A DNA stretch of 64,000 nucleotides from Mesorhizobium sp. B2-8-5 (lineage in GTDB: Bacteria; Pseudomonadota; Alphaproteobacteria; Rhizobiales; Rhizobiaceae): the NCBI RefSeq assembly GCF_006440675.2, contig NZ_CP083951.1:3133501-3197500 (forward strand), read 5' to 3'. Positions 53,704-63,355 of this stretch are shown one piece after another. The notes under the pieces were generated by a model. That model was not told where the DNA came from. It did no database searches and saw only the letters and a program-made list of their open reading frames with translations. Position 1 is the stretch's first letter. The number at the start of each line of letters is the position of its first letter. The position numbers were made by a program, and so were the translations under genes.

Positions 53704-54738
53704 ATGTTCTCATTCATCGCCAGACGCATCGGCACCATACTGCTCACGATGCTGTGCCTGACGCTGGTCGTGTTCTTTCTCGTCAATCTCGAGCCCAATC
53801 TCAAGAAACTGGCGATCAGCCAGACCGAGATGCACACGCCCGCCGACCAGCTTGAAAGCTGGCTGGTCAACCATGGCTACCGGCAGAATTTCTTCGTGCG
53901 CTACGGCCAGTGGCTGGGCGTCCTGCCGAAGCATCCGATCACCGATCCGGCGACCGGCAAGACGACGCAACGCTTCTCCTTCTGCAACGACCCGATCGAA
54001 CCGACATTCTCCGGCGTTCTGCAGGGCGATTTCGGTTGCTCGACCAAGTTCAAGACGACGGTCGGGGCCAAGCTTTTCCCGGCCCTCGGCGCCACCGGAT
54101 TGCTGATGTTCTGGGTGCTGGCGGTGATGGTGCCGATCTCGCTGCTGATCGGCATTCTCGCCGGCATGCGCGAAGGCTCGCGCACCGACCGTGTGCTGTC
54201 CGTGGCCTCGATCGCCTCGACGGCGACGCCCGAATATGTGTCGGGCGTCATCTTCACCGTCATCTTCGCCTCCTGGCTCGGCTGGCTGAACGGTTCGGCT
54301 GCATCCGCCAGCCAAGGCATCACCTTCTACAATTTCACGCTGCCGGTGATCACGCTGGCGATCTACGGCATCGGCTATATCGCGCGCATGACACGCGCCT
54401 CGATGGTCGAGGTGATGACGCAGCAATATATCCGCACCGCCCGGCTGAAGGGCCTGTCCTTCAGCAGCGTGGTCATCAAGCATGCGTTGCGCAACGCGCT
54501 GATCGCACCCTTCACCGTCATCATGCTGCAGTTCCCGTGGCTGCTCACCGGCGTCGTCATCGTCGAGGTGATGTTCCGCTACCAGGGCTTTGGCTACACG
54601 CTGGTCGAAGCCGCCGGCAACAACGACATCGATCTGCTGCTCGGCTGCTCGCTGGTCTCGGTGTTCATCGTGCTGATCACGCAGCTCATTTCCGATGTCG
54701 GCTACGCGTTTCTCAATCCGCGTATCAGGGTTCAGTAG
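53704..54738 (+). CDS. Peptide ABC transporter permease (DppB/OppB family)
   Basis: 344 aa, about six membrane segments. N-terminal MFSFIARRIGTILLTMLCLT is the typical DppB opening, and the EAA region is YIRTARLKGLSFSSVVIKHA. A periplasmic insert of about 60 residues (after YGQWLGVLP) contains two cysteines (NDPIEP... and FGCSTK). AGGGGGC precedes ATG 53704. Confidence 0.94.
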   Translation: MFSFIARRIGTILLTMLCLTLVVFFLVNLEPNLKKLAISQTEMHTPADQLESWLVNHGYRQNFFVRYGQWLGVLPKHPITDPATGKTTQRFSFCNDPIEPTFSGVLQGDFGCSTKFKTTVGAKLFPALGATGLLMFWVLAVMVPISLLIGILAGMREGSRTDRVLSVASIASTATPEYVSGVIFTVIFASWLGWLNGSAASASQGITFYNFTLPVITLAIYGIGYIARMTRASMVEVMTQQYIRTARLKGLSFSSVVIKHALRNALIAPFTVIMLQFPWLLTGVVIVEVMFRYQGFGYTLVEAAGNNDIDLLLGCSLVSVFIVLITQLISDVGYAFLNPRIRVQ

Positions 54739-54749
54739 GGGCAGGGCCG

Positions 54750-55907
54750 ATGCAAACGGAATATATCAGCGCCTTCGACGTGGTTATCGGCGTGCTCTGG
54801 CGGTTCTGGCCGGTGTGGGTCGGGCTCATCCTGGTGATGGGCGCCAGCTTTACCTACAAGAAGCGCCTCGGCCTCTACGGCCAGCTTTTCGACAGCGGCG
54901 TCGGCATCGCCGGCGTCTTCATCTGCCTGTTCTGGCTGTTTACGGCGATCTTCGCCTCGACCATCTCGCCCTTCGACCCGTTGGCGCAGATCTCGGTGAT
55001 GAAGGACACGCTGCCCGGCGCGATCGAGCCGGCATCGAAGCTCGTCTATTATTTCGGTGGCGACAAGCTTGCCCGCGACGTGTTCTCGCGCATGGTCTAT
55101 GGCAGCCAGATCGTGCTGATCATCGCGCCAGCCGCCACCGGCTTCGCGCTGATGGTCGGCATCACGCTCGGCCTGCCGGCCGGCTACTATGGCGGCAAGA
55201 TCGACACGCTGCTGTCGTTCCTTGCCAATCTGGTGCTGGCCTTCCCGGTCATCCTTCTGTTCTACCTGCTGGTGACGCCGGGCATCATGGACACGCCGAT
55301 CCCCTATGCGATGGCGGGATTGTTCTTCCTGTTCCCGATCATCTTCTTCAGCGTCCTGTTTTGGACGCGGTTCAAAAACCGGCCGGATCGGCTCTATATA
55401 CTGCTTGGCATCACGCTGGTGGTCGGCGGCTGGATCTATGCGGGCCTCGTCTTCGACAAGGATCCGTTCCATATCGTCCACATCGATCCGAACCAGCTCA
55501 ACATCTTCGTGGCGGTGGTGTTCGCTTCCAGCCCCGGCGTGTTCCGCATCGTGCGCGGTCTGACCATGGACATCAAGACGCGCGACTATGTTGCGGCGGC
55601 GCAGACGCGCGGTGAATCGCCCTGGTACATCATGCTGTGGGAGATCCTGCCCAATGCGCGCGGTCCGCTGATCGTCGATGCCTGCCTGCGTATCGGCTAC
55701 ACGACGATCCTGCTCGGAACGCTCGGCTATTTCGGCCTGGGCCTGGCGCCGGAGAGCCCCGACTGGGGCACCGCGATCAAGGACGCCAGCCGCCTCTTGC
55801 GTTCCTTCATCCACCCGGCGTTGCCGCCGACGATCGCATTGATGTCGTTCGTGCTGGGGCTGAACCTGTTGGCGGATTCGCTGCGTGAACAGTCGATGAA
55901 GGATTGA
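54750..55907 (+). CDS. Peptide ABC transporter permease (DppC/OppC family), enlarged
   Basis: 385 aa, about 80 longer than DppC/OppC. The core carries KLARDVFSRMVYGSQI and the EAA-like stretch YVAAAQTRGESPWYIMLWEI. Extra material includes a first hydrophobic helix before the usual N-terminal helix and an insert with an additional hydrophobic pair (PDRLYILLGITLVVGGWIYA is its start). Eight or nine membrane segments are therefore likely. It follows the first permease by 11 bp with a GGGCAGGG site. Confidence 0.92.
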   Translation: MQTEYISAFDVVIGVLWRFWPVWVGLILVMGASFTYKKRLGLYGQLFDSGVGIAGVFICLFWLFTAIFASTISPFDPLAQISVMKDTLPGAIEPASKLVYYFGGDKLARDVFSRMVYGSQIVLIIAPAATGFALMVGITLGLPAGYYGGKIDTLLSFLANLVLAFPVILLFYLLVTPGIMDTPIPYAMAGLFFLFPIIFFSVLFWTRFKNRPDRLYILLGITLVVGGWIYAGLVFDKDPFHIVHIDPNQLNIFVAVVFASSPGVFRIVRGLTMDIKTRDYVAAAQTRGESPWYIMLWEILPNARGPLIVDACLRIGYTTILLGTLGYFGLGLAPESPDWGTAIKDASRLLRSFIHPALPPTIALMSFVLGLNLLADSLREQSMKD

Positions 55908-55911
55908 TGGC

Positions 55912-55926
55912 GGGGCTTTCGGCCCC
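55912..55926 (+). other. Short hairpin between permease and ATPase genes
   Basis: GGGGC-TTTCG-GCCCC, 5-bp stem, 50-bp intergenic gap. Too short to terminate; may pace translation. Confidence 0.4.
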
Positions 55927-55957
55927 ATCTTCCAAGAACCAAGGATTGGAGCGACCC

Positions 55958-58291
55958 ATGAACGAGGCAGTTCGAGATCCAGGCAAGCCGACCAATGGGC
56001 CGATCATCGAGATCGAGAACCTCTCGATCTCCTTCTTCACCCGCAAGGGCGAGATCCCGGCCGTGATGGATTTTTCCTGCACGGTCATGCCCGGCGAGGC
56101 GATGGGCATCGTCGGCGAATCCGGCTGCGGCAAGTCGACCGTGTCGCTCGGCATCATGCGCGACCTTTCCAACATCGGAAAGATCGTCGGCGGCAAGATC
56201 AAGTTCCAGGGCAAGGACATGGGCGAGCTCTCCGAGGAAGAGCTGCGCTCCATCCGCGGCAACAAGATCGCCATGATCTACCAGGAGCCGATGGCGAGCC
56301 TCAATCCGGCGATGAAAATCGGCCAGCAACTGATGGAAGTGCCGCTGATCCACGACAAGGTGTCGAAGGAAGAGGCGCATAATCGCGCGCTGGAGATGGT
56401 GCGGGCAGTGAGGCTGCCCGATCCCGAGCGCATGATGCGCTCCTATCCGCACCAGCTGTCGGGCGGCCAGCAGCAACGCATCGTCATCGCCATGGCGCTG
56501 CTGTCCAAGCCGGCGCTCTTGCTGCTCGACGAGCCGACGACGGCGCTAGACGTCACCGTCGAGGCTGGCATCGTCGAGCTGGTCAAGGGGCTCGGCGAGA
56601 AGTTCGGCACCTCGATGATCTTCGTGTCGCACAATCTCGGTCTCATCCTCGAGACCTGCGATAAGATCACGGTGATGTATTCCGGCGAGGCGGTCGAGAC
56701 CGGCAAGATCGAGGATGTGTTCGACCGGATGCGCCATCCCTATACGCAAGGGTTGTTCCGCTCGATCCCGCTGCCCGGCGCCGACAAGAATTCGCGGCCG
56801 CTGATTTCCATCCCCGGCCAATTGCCGCTGCCGCACGAGCGGCCGAAGGGTTGCAATTTCGGGCCGCGCTGCCACCATTTCGTCGAGGGCGTCTGCAACG
56901 CCGCGGAAATCCCGATGATCCCGGTCGACGGCCATGAGGGGCATTTCTCGCGTTGCGTGCGGTTCAACGAGATCGACTGGGAGGCGCTGCCGCCCGGCGC
57001 CAAGAAGGTCAACGAAAAGGTCGAGCCCGGCGCGCCGGTGCTCAAGATCGACGATCTCAAGAAATACTACAGGGTTGGCGGCAGCGAGGTGTTCGGCTCC
57101 AGCGAAGGCCGCGTCGTCAAGGCCAACGAAACGATCTCGTTCACCGCGCGCGAATCCGAGACGGTTGCGATCGTCGGCGAATCCGGCTGCGGCAAGTCGA
57201 CACTCGCCAAGGTGCTTCTGGGACTGGAGACCGCCAGTTCCGGCACGGTGACGCTGGGCAACAAGGAGATCCAGTCGACCGGCATCGAGAGCCGCAATGT
57301 CGAGACCGTGTCTTCGATCCAGATGGTGTTCCAGAACCCGTTCGACACGCTGAACCCCAGCCACAGCGTCGGCTCGCAGATCATCCGCACGCTGGAGAAG
57401 TTCAAGGTCGGCAAGAATGTCGCCGAGCGGCGCCAGCGCATGCTGGAGCTGCTCGACCTGGTGAAGCTGCCGCGCGCCTTCGAGACCCGCAAGCCACGCC
57501 AGCTGTCGGGCGGCCAGAAGCAGCGCATCGGCGTGGCGCGCGCCTTTGCCGGCGACGCCAAGGTGGTGGTGGCCGACGAGCCAGTCTCGGCGCTCGATGT
57601 CTCGGTGCAGGCGGCGGTGACCGAATTGCTGATGGATATCCAGCGCAAGAACAAGACGACGATGCTGTTCATCAGCCACGATCTGTCGGTGGTGCGCTAC
57701 ATCGCCGACCGCGTCGTCGTCATGTATCTCGGCTATATCGTCGAGCAAGGGACGACCGACCAGATCTTCTCGCCGCCTTACCACCCCTATACCGAGGCGC
57801 TGCTCTCGGCGATCCCGATCGCCGACACGAGCGTGGTCAAGAAGCACATCGTGCTCGAAGGCGACATCCCGTCGGCGATGAACCCGCCGACCGGCTGCCC
57901 GTTCCAGACGCGTTGCGGCTACAAGAAACTGGTGCCGGACAATCTGTGCGAGACCAAGGTGCCGCCGGTGAAGAATCTCGGCGACGGCCATATGAGTCTG
58001 TGCTGGCTTGCCGACGACGTGCTGGCGAAGATGGAGCCGGTCATCAAGTTCGACAAGGAGCATGCCGCGCATGAGGGCGTGCCCGAAGATGCGCCGCACG
58101 GCGAAGGCCCGGGATTTGCGGCTTCGCCGCCGAAGCGTCCACGGGGCAAGAAGGCCAGTGCCGAAGCCGATGCGACCGGAGAGGCCATCGAGGAGAATGA
58201 CGCCGTCTTGCGAGCCCGTCGTCACGAAGTCCGCGACGAGACATCGGAAACCGGTGTTTCAAAGCCGAAGGACACGACAAGGCGTCACTAG
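55958..58291 (+). CDS. Peptide ABC transporter ATPase, fused two-domain (DppD-DppF)
   Basis: 777 aa with two complete ATPase domains. Domain 1: GESGCGKST, YPHQLSGGQQQRIVIAMAL, LLLDEPTTALD. Domain 2: GESGCGKST, RQLSGGQKQRIGVARAF, VVADEPVSALD. Each is followed by the oligopeptide C-terminal cysteine motif (GCNFGPRCHHFVEGVC and GCPFQTRCGYK). The last 85 or so residues are a charged, low-complexity tail rich in Lys, Arg, Glu and Ala that ordinary members lack. ATG 55958 has GGAG upstream. Last gene of the operon. Confidence 0.94.
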   Translation: MNEAVRDPGKPTNGPIIEIENLSISFFTRKGEIPAVMDFSCTVMPGEAMGIVGESGCGKSTVSLGIMRDLSNIGKIVGGKIKFQGKDMGELSEEELRSIRGNKIAMIYQEPMASLNPAMKIGQQLMEVPLIHDKVSKEEAHNRALEMVRAVRLPDPERMMRSYPHQLSGGQQQRIVIAMALLSKPALLLLDEPTTALDVTVEAGIVELVKGLGEKFGTSMIFVSHNLGLILETCDKITVMYSGEAVETGKIEDVFDRMRHPYTQGLFRSIPLPGADKNSRPLISIPGQLPLPHERPKGCNFGPRCHHFVEGVCNAAEIPMIPVDGHEGHFSRCVRFNEIDWEALPPGAKKVNEKVEPGAPVLKIDDLKKYYRVGGSEVFGSSEGRVVKANETISFTARESETVAIVGESGCGKSTLAKVLLGLETASSGTVTLGNKEIQSTGIESRNVETVSSIQMVFQNPFDTLNPSHSVGSQIIRTLEKFKVGKNVAERRQRMLELLDLVKLPRAFETRKPRQLSGGQKQRIGVARAFAGDAKVVVADEPVSALDVSVQAAVTELLMDIQRKNKTTMLFISHDLSVVRYIADRVVVMYLGYIVEQGTTDQIFSPPYHPYTEALLSAIPIADTSVVKKHIVLEGDIPSAMNPPTGCPFQTRCGYKKLVPDNLCETKVPPVKNLGDGHMSLCWLADDVLAKMEPVIKFDKEHAAHEGVPEDAPHGEGPGFAASPPKRPRGKKASAEADATGEAIEENDAVLRARRHEVRDETSETGVSKPKDTTRRH

Positions 58292-58295
58292 TCTA

Positions 58296-58400
58296 ATGCA
58301 TGTCGCGCAAAAGTGTGCAGCGGTTTTGCGATAACGACATGCATGAAAACAAAGCGCTTAAAGCGCGTCGCCTGAATCCGCTTCAGCGCGACGCGCTTTA
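58296..58400 (+). repeat. Composite two-hairpin repeat, family C copy 1
   Basis: Hairpin one: arms ATGCATGTCG and CGACATGCAT with inner CGCAAAA/TTTTGCG (58296-58344). Hairpin two: AAAGCGCGTCGC/GCGACGCGCTTT with inner CTGAA/TTCAG (58360-58399). It sits four bases after the ATPase stop. The same composite occurs in reverse at 63241-63338. Confidence 0.85.
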
Positions 58401-58415
58401 GGCCCAGACGAAGCC

Positions 58416-59006
58416 TTAATTGTCGCACTGCCGCATCTGCGCGGCGTAATCGCGGGCCATCTGGTCGGTGGCGCGCGCGTAGCCTTGAACGCCGGCGTCG
58501 CCGCGATTGCCGCGGCCATAGGCGGTCCAGCCGAGATAGTAGGCCAGATAGAGATTGTAGGTGTCGTTGCGGGCGACGCCGAAGGTGTCGGCGGTCTTGG
58601 AATGGTACCAGCCGACGAAGTCGATGGCGTCGGCAAAGCGCGTGCGGCGCGCCGCCCAGTTGCCGGTCTCGCTTTGATATTGCGACCAGGTGCCGTCGAG
58701 CGCCTGCGAATAGCCGGTGGCGCTCGAGACATGGGTCCACGGGATGAAGCCGAGCAGCTTGGTGCGCGGCGGGCGGGCGTTGCTCTTGAAGCCGGATTCC
58801 TTGCGCACCGTCGCCATCAGCACGGGGACAGGGATGCCGTATTTCTGCTCGGTCCGCTCGGCGGCGGACTGCCAGTTGTCGAACCAGCCGTCATTCTGGT
58901 CGAAGACGGCACAGACATTGTTGATGTGGCTGGGCGCTGTCGCGCAGGCCGAAAGCGCCAGCAGCACGGAGACAGCGACAATTTTACTAAAACTCGACCT
59001 ACGCAT
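58416..59006 (-). CDS. Lytic transglycosylase-like lipoprotein (SLT domain)
   Basis: 196 aa. Lipoprotein signal with lipobox LSAC (Cys21). The SLT-type catalytic Glu is probably E70 in ATVRKESGFKS, followed by ATGYSQALDGTW, which fits the GxxQ part of the fold. Such proteins cleave the glycan strands of peptidoglycan in the periplasm. The gene is between a family C repeat and the divergent MttB-family gene, with no operon partner. Confidence 0.85.
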   Translation of the reverse strand: MRRSSFSKIVAVSVLLALSACATAPSHINNVCAVFDQNDGWFDNWQSAAERTEQKYGIPVPVLMATVRKESGFKSNARPPRTKLLGFIPWTHVSSATGYSQALDGTWSQYQSETGNWAARRTRFADAIDFVGWYHSKTADTFGVARNDTYNLYLAYYLGWTAYGRGNRGDAGVQGYARATDQMARDYAAQMRQCDN

Positions 59007-59217
59007 TGGAAGACGAATAGGCCGAAATCATAAAAGGAGTCTTGCGCGGTTCCTTAACGCGGATGCGGAGGCACGAAAAAGCCGAGTGTCGATATTACGA
59101 CCATCACCGTCGCTATTCTCTTCATTGGCTTTGAAAAATGCCGCCTTGGCTAAAATCACGCCGGCAAATGGCGAATTCCTGACAGCTCGCATGTGATGCC
59201 GGCGCTCTGATGCGCGC

Positions 59218-60756
59218 ATGAGCGAACCAAGACGCAAGCGCGGCGCCGAGCGCACCAGCAACCGTGGCCCCGCGGCCATTCCACAACTGCCGCGGCGGCG
59301 GGTGGAGAATCCCTATCCGCCCATGGCGCTGCTGTCGGCCGACCAGATCGAGGCCATCCACCAGGCGTCGATGCATATACTGGAGAATTTCGGCATCGAG
59401 GTGATGAGCGCGCGGGCGCTGTCGCTGTTCGAGCGTGCCGGCGCCAAGGTCGATCACGGCTCGATGAATGTGCGCGTCGATCGCGGCATGGTCGAGGCGG
59501 CGCTGAAGTCGACGCGTCCGGCCTACACGCTGACGCCCCGAAACCCGGACCACGCCATCCATCTCGGCGGCAGCACGATCAACTTCACGCTGGTGGCGGG
59601 GCCGCCCAATGTGCATGACATGGAGCGCGGCCGCCGCGCCGGCAACCTTGCCGACTATTCGGACCTCGTGCGGCTGGCGCAGCATTTCAACTGCATCCAC
59701 ATGCTGGGCAATCAGGTCTGCGCGCCGATCGAGCTGCCGGCGAACACAAGGCATATGGACACCTATTTCGCCAACCTGACGCTGACCGACAAATCTTTCC
59801 ACGTCTCGGCGATCGGCCAGGGCAGGGCGCTCGACGGCATCGAGATGATGGCGATCGCGCGCGGGCTGACACTTGACGAGATGCGCGACGATCCCGGCGT
59901 CAACACCATCATTTCGGTCAACTCGCCGCGCCGCTTCGACGAGATGATGGCGGAAGGGCTGATGACCATGGCCGAATACGGCCAGTCGGTGGCGGTGACG
60001 CCGTTCACGCTGATGGGCGCGATGAGCCCGGTGACGCTGGCCGGCGCGCTGGCGCAGCAGAATGCCGAAGCGCTGTTCGGCATCGTGCTCACGCAGCTGG
60101 TGCGGCCCGGCGCGCCGGTGATGTATGGCGCCTTCACCTCCAATGTCGACATGAAGTCTGGCGCGCCCGCCTTCGGCACGCCGGAAAACACCAAGGCCAA
60201 TATCGCATCAGGGCAATTGGCGCGGCGCTATGGATTGCCCTATCGCACGACGCCGGGCTCGGCCTCGAACGCGGCGGACGCGCAGGGCGCTTATGAAACG
60301 CTGATGGCCTTGTGGGGCGCGGTGCTCGGCCACGGCAATCTCGTCTATCACGCCGCCGGTTGGCAGGAGGGCGGGCTGACGGCTTCGTTCGAGAAGCTCA
60401 TCATCGATGTCGAGATGATGCAGCACATGATGGAGTTCCTGCGCCCGATCGTGGTCGACGAAGGCGAACTGGCCGTGGACGCGCTGGGCGCGGTGCCGAC
60501 CGGCGGCCATTTCTTCGGCGAGCCGCACACGCTGGAGCGCTACGCCACCGCCTTCTACCAGCCGATGCTTTCCAACTGGCAGAATTACGAGGCCTGGCAG
60601 GAGGCTGGCGCGCTCGACACGACGGCGCGCGCGACGCGGCTGTGGAAGAAAGCGCTGGAGGACTATGTCCAGCCGGCCATGGACCCCGCCGTGCGCGAGG
60701 CGCTCGAAGCCTATATGGCGCGCCGCAAGGAAGCGATCGGGCAGGGCGAACCGTGA
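59218..60756 (+). CDS. MttB-family methyltransferase (non-pyrrolysine)
   Basis: 512 aa, trimethylamine methyltransferase superfamily. No in-frame amber codon occurs, so this is the non-pyrrolysine branch, whose characterised members (MtgB type) demethylate glycine betaine or other quaternary amines to a corrinoid protein. Typical segments are IHQASMHILENFGIEVMS and ANIASGQLARRYGLPYRTTP (first part only is diagnostic). The N-terminal 30 residues are basic. It is followed 65 bp later by a dimethylglycine-dehydrogenase-like gene, consistent with stepwise N-demethylation. No corrinoid protein gene lies in this window. Confidence 0.9.
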   Translation: MSEPRRKRGAERTSNRGPAAIPQLPRRRVENPYPPMALLSADQIEAIHQASMHILENFGIEVMSARALSLFERAGAKVDHGSMNVRVDRGMVEAALKSTRPAYTLTPRNPDHAIHLGGSTINFTLVAGPPNVHDMERGRRAGNLADYSDLVRLAQHFNCIHMLGNQVCAPIELPANTRHMDTYFANLTLTDKSFHVSAIGQGRALDGIEMMAIARGLTLDEMRDDPGVNTIISVNSPRRFDEMMAEGLMTMAEYGQSVAVTPFTLMGAMSPVTLAGALAQQNAEALFGIVLTQLVRPGAPVMYGAFTSNVDMKSGAPAFGTPENTKANIASGQLARRYGLPYRTTPGSASNAADAQGAYETLMALWGAVLGHGNLVYHAAGWQEGGLTASFEKLIIDVEMMQHMMEFLRPIVVDEGELAVDALGAVPTGGHFFGEPHTLERYATAFYQPMLSNWQNYEAWQEAGALDTTARATRLWKKALEDYVQPAMDPAVREALEAYMARRKEAIGQGEP

Positions 60757-60821
60757 TGGAACAGCTTCCCATCCTGATTCATTTCAATCTCTCAACTCAC
60801 TGAACCAACGAGAAAAACCCC

Positions 60822-63248
60822 ATGAAGTCGCATGCAAAGGTCGTGGTCATCGGCGGCGGTGTCGTCGGATGCTCGGTGCTATTCCATCTTGCCCGCCATG
60901 GCTGGACCGATGTCGTGCTTCTCGAGCGCGATGAGCTGACCTCGGGCTCGACCTGGCATGCGGCGGGCGGCATGCACACCATCAACGGCGACCCCAACGT
61001 CGCCAAGCTGCAGAAATACACGATCTCGCTCTACAAGGAGATCGAGGAGCTTTCGGGACAGGCGACGGGCGTGCACCTGACGGGCGGCGTGCTCCTGGCA
61101 GCGACCGAGGCGCGGCTCGACTGGTTGCGCGGCGTCGTCTCCAAAGGCCGCTATCTTGGCATCGACCTCGAGGTGATCTCGGCGAAGGAGGCGGCAGAAT
61201 TGATGCCGCTCATCGATCCCAGCCAGTTCGTCGGCGCGGTGCGCAACAAGGAGGACGGTCATCTCGATCCGTCCGGCGTGACCCACGCCTATGCCAAGGC
61301 CGCGCGCAAACTGGGCGCCGAGGTCGAGCGCTTCACCAAGGTCGAGGACATCGTGCGCCGGCCCGACGGGTTGTGGCGCGTCATCACCAACAAGGGCGAG
61401 GTGGTGACCGAGCATGTCGTCAATGCCGGAGGGCTGTGGGCGCGCGAGGTCGGCCGCATGGTCGGGCTGGAACTGCCGGTTCTCGCCATGGAGCACATGT
61501 ACCTGATCACCGAGGACATGCCGGAGGTCGCGGATTGGAACAAGAAGACCGGCACCGAGATCATCCATGCCGTCGACTTCGACGGCGAGCTGTATCTGCG
61601 CCAGGAGCGCGGCGGCATGCTGATGGGCACCTATGAGAAGGCCAACAAGGTGTGGTCGGAGTTCACCACGCCTTGGAATTTCGGCCATGAACTGCTGGAA
61701 CCGGACATCGACCGCATCGCGCCGTCGCTGGAAGTCGGCTTTCGCCACTTCCCGGCCTTCCAGAAGACCGGGATCAAGCAGATCATCAACGGCCCATTCA
61801 CCTTCGCGCCCGACGGCAATCCGCTGGTCGGCCCGGTGCGCGGCCTGCCGGGCTTCTGGGTCGCCTGCGGCGTCATGGCCGGCTTCAGCCAAGGCGGCGG
61901 CGTCGGTCTCGCGCTCTCCAACTGGATGATCGAGGGCGATCCCGGCGCCGACATCTGGGCGATGGATGTCGCCCGCTACGGCGACTGGGCGACGATGGCC
62001 TACACCAACGCCAAAGTGCGCGAGAATTACTCGCGCCGCTTCTCGATCCGTTTCCCCAATGAGGAATTGCCGGCCGGGCGTCAGCTCAAGACGACGCCGG
62101 TCTACGACCTGCTGTCGGCCAAGGGCGCGCAATGGGGCGTTTCTTTCGGGCTTGAGGTGCCGCTGTGGTATGCGCCCGCGGGCGTCAAGGATGAGTTCTC
62201 ATGGCGGCGCTCCAACGATTTCGCCCATATCGCCAATGAAGTGGCGGCGGTGCGCGGCAGCGTCGGCCTGTCGGAGATCTCGAACTTCGCCAAATACAAG
62301 GTGACGGGCGAGGGCGCCTCAGCCTGGCTCGACCGTGTGCTTGCCTGCAAATTGCCGAAGCCCGGCCGCATGACGCTGGCGCCGATGCTGAAGCAAGACG
62401 GCAAGCTGATCGGCGACTTCACGCTCGCCAACGTTGGCGACGGCGAATGGTTCATCGCCGGCTCCGGCGTCGCCGAGCAATACCACATGCGCTGGTTCGA
62501 GGCGCATCTGCCCAAGGACGGCTCGGTACACATCGAGGCGCTGGGGCAGAAACTCACCGGCCTCGCCATCGCCGGACCGAAAGCGCGGGAGGTGCTGGCG
62601 AAAGCCAGCCGCGCCGACGTCTCCAATGCCGCATTCCCGTTCATGGCGGTGGCGCTGATGGATATCGGCATGGCGCCGTGCCTGGTCGGGCGCGTCAGCT
62701 ATACCGGCGATCTCGGCTACGAGATCTGGGTGGCGCCCGAATATCAGCGCGCCGCCTTCCAGGCGCTGCTGGCGGCGGGCGAGGAATTTTCGATCGGCCT
62801 GTTCGGCTCGAGGGCGCTCAATGCGCTGAGGCTGGAGAAGAACTACGGCTCATGGGCGCGCGAGTACCGGCCGATCTACGGGCCGCTCGAGGCCGGGCTC
62901 GACCGTTTCGTCGCCTATGGCAAGGATGCCGATTTCATCGGCAAGGCAGCGGCGCTCGCCGAGCGCAAAGGGGGCGGCAAGCTTCGGCTGCGCAGCTTCA
63001 TTGTCGACGCCACCGATGCCGACGTCATCGGCGACGAGGCGATCTGGCATGACGGTGTTGTGCTCGGCTGGGTCACGTCCGGCGGCTATGCGCATAATTC
63101 GGGGAAGTCGGTCGCCTTGGGCTATGTGCCCAAGGAGATCGCCGACAGACCGGACGGGTTCGAGATCGAGATCCTCGGCAAGCGTCATGCGGCGCGCATC
63201 CAGGCGGCGGCGCTGTTCGACGCCAATTTCGAACGGATGCGCGCCTGA
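60822..63248 (+). CDS. Dimethylglycine/sarcosine dehydrogenase-like flavoprotein with GcvT domain
   Basis: 808 aa. N-terminal FAD-dependent DAO domain: GGGVVGCSVLFHLA at residues 11-24, then STWHAAGG whose His46 is the expected site of covalent FAD. The C-terminal half is a tetrahydrofolate-binding GcvT domain (from about residue 400), with TGDLGYEIWV and LRLEKNYGSW. The enzyme should oxidatively demethylate an N-methyl amine and pass the methyl to folate. Its partner upstream is the MttB-family protein. Confidence 0.93.
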   Translation: MKSHAKVVVIGGGVVGCSVLFHLARHGWTDVVLLERDELTSGSTWHAAGGMHTINGDPNVAKLQKYTISLYKEIEELSGQATGVHLTGGVLLAATEARLDWLRGVVSKGRYLGIDLEVISAKEAAELMPLIDPSQFVGAVRNKEDGHLDPSGVTHAYAKAARKLGAEVERFTKVEDIVRRPDGLWRVITNKGEVVTEHVVNAGGLWAREVGRMVGLELPVLAMEHMYLITEDMPEVADWNKKTGTEIIHAVDFDGELYLRQERGGMLMGTYEKANKVWSEFTTPWNFGHELLEPDIDRIAPSLEVGFRHFPAFQKTGIKQIINGPFTFAPDGNPLVGPVRGLPGFWVACGVMAGFSQGGGVGLALSNWMIEGDPGADIWAMDVARYGDWATMAYTNAKVRENYSRRFSIRFPNEELPAGRQLKTTPVYDLLSAKGAQWGVSFGLEVPLWYAPAGVKDEFSWRRSNDFAHIANEVAAVRGSVGLSEISNFAKYKVTGEGASAWLDRVLACKLPKPGRMTLAPMLKQDGKLIGDFTLANVGDGEWFIAGSGVAEQYHMRWFEAHLPKDGSVHIEALGQKLTGLAIAGPKAREVLAKASRADVSNAAFPFMAVALMDIGMAPCLVGRVSYTGDLGYEIWVAPEYQRAAFQALLAAGEEFSIGLFGSRALNALRLEKNYGSWAREYRPIYGPLEAGLDRFVAYGKDADFIGKAAALAERKGGGKLRLRSFIVDATDADVIGDEAIWHDGVVLGWVTSGGYAHNSGKSVALGYVPKEIADRPDGFEIEILGKRHAARIQAAALFDANFERMRA

Positions 63249-63338
63249 AGCGCTACGGCTTCGCCGATGCGCTTCAGGCGCTTGGCTTTGTGCATGCCGT
63301 CATCCCAAAACGGCTGAGCACTTTTGGGCGACATGCAC
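63241..63338 (-). repeat. Composite two-hairpin repeat, family C copy 2 (reverse orientation)
   Basis: Hairpin GCGCCTGAAGCGC/GCGCTTCAGGCGC (63241-63253 and 63269-63281) overlaps the stop codon of the preceding gene. The second hairpin has arms GTGCATG/CATGCAC with inner CCCAAAA/TTTTGGG (63290-63338). This mirrors 58296-58400 in reverse order. Confidence 0.8.
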
Positions 63339-63355
63339 TGGCGGTTCATGCTTTG

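Noticed and set aside
59218..60756. Pyrrolysine-dependent trimethylamine methyltransferase
   Set aside because: No in-frame TAG codon occurs in the gene.
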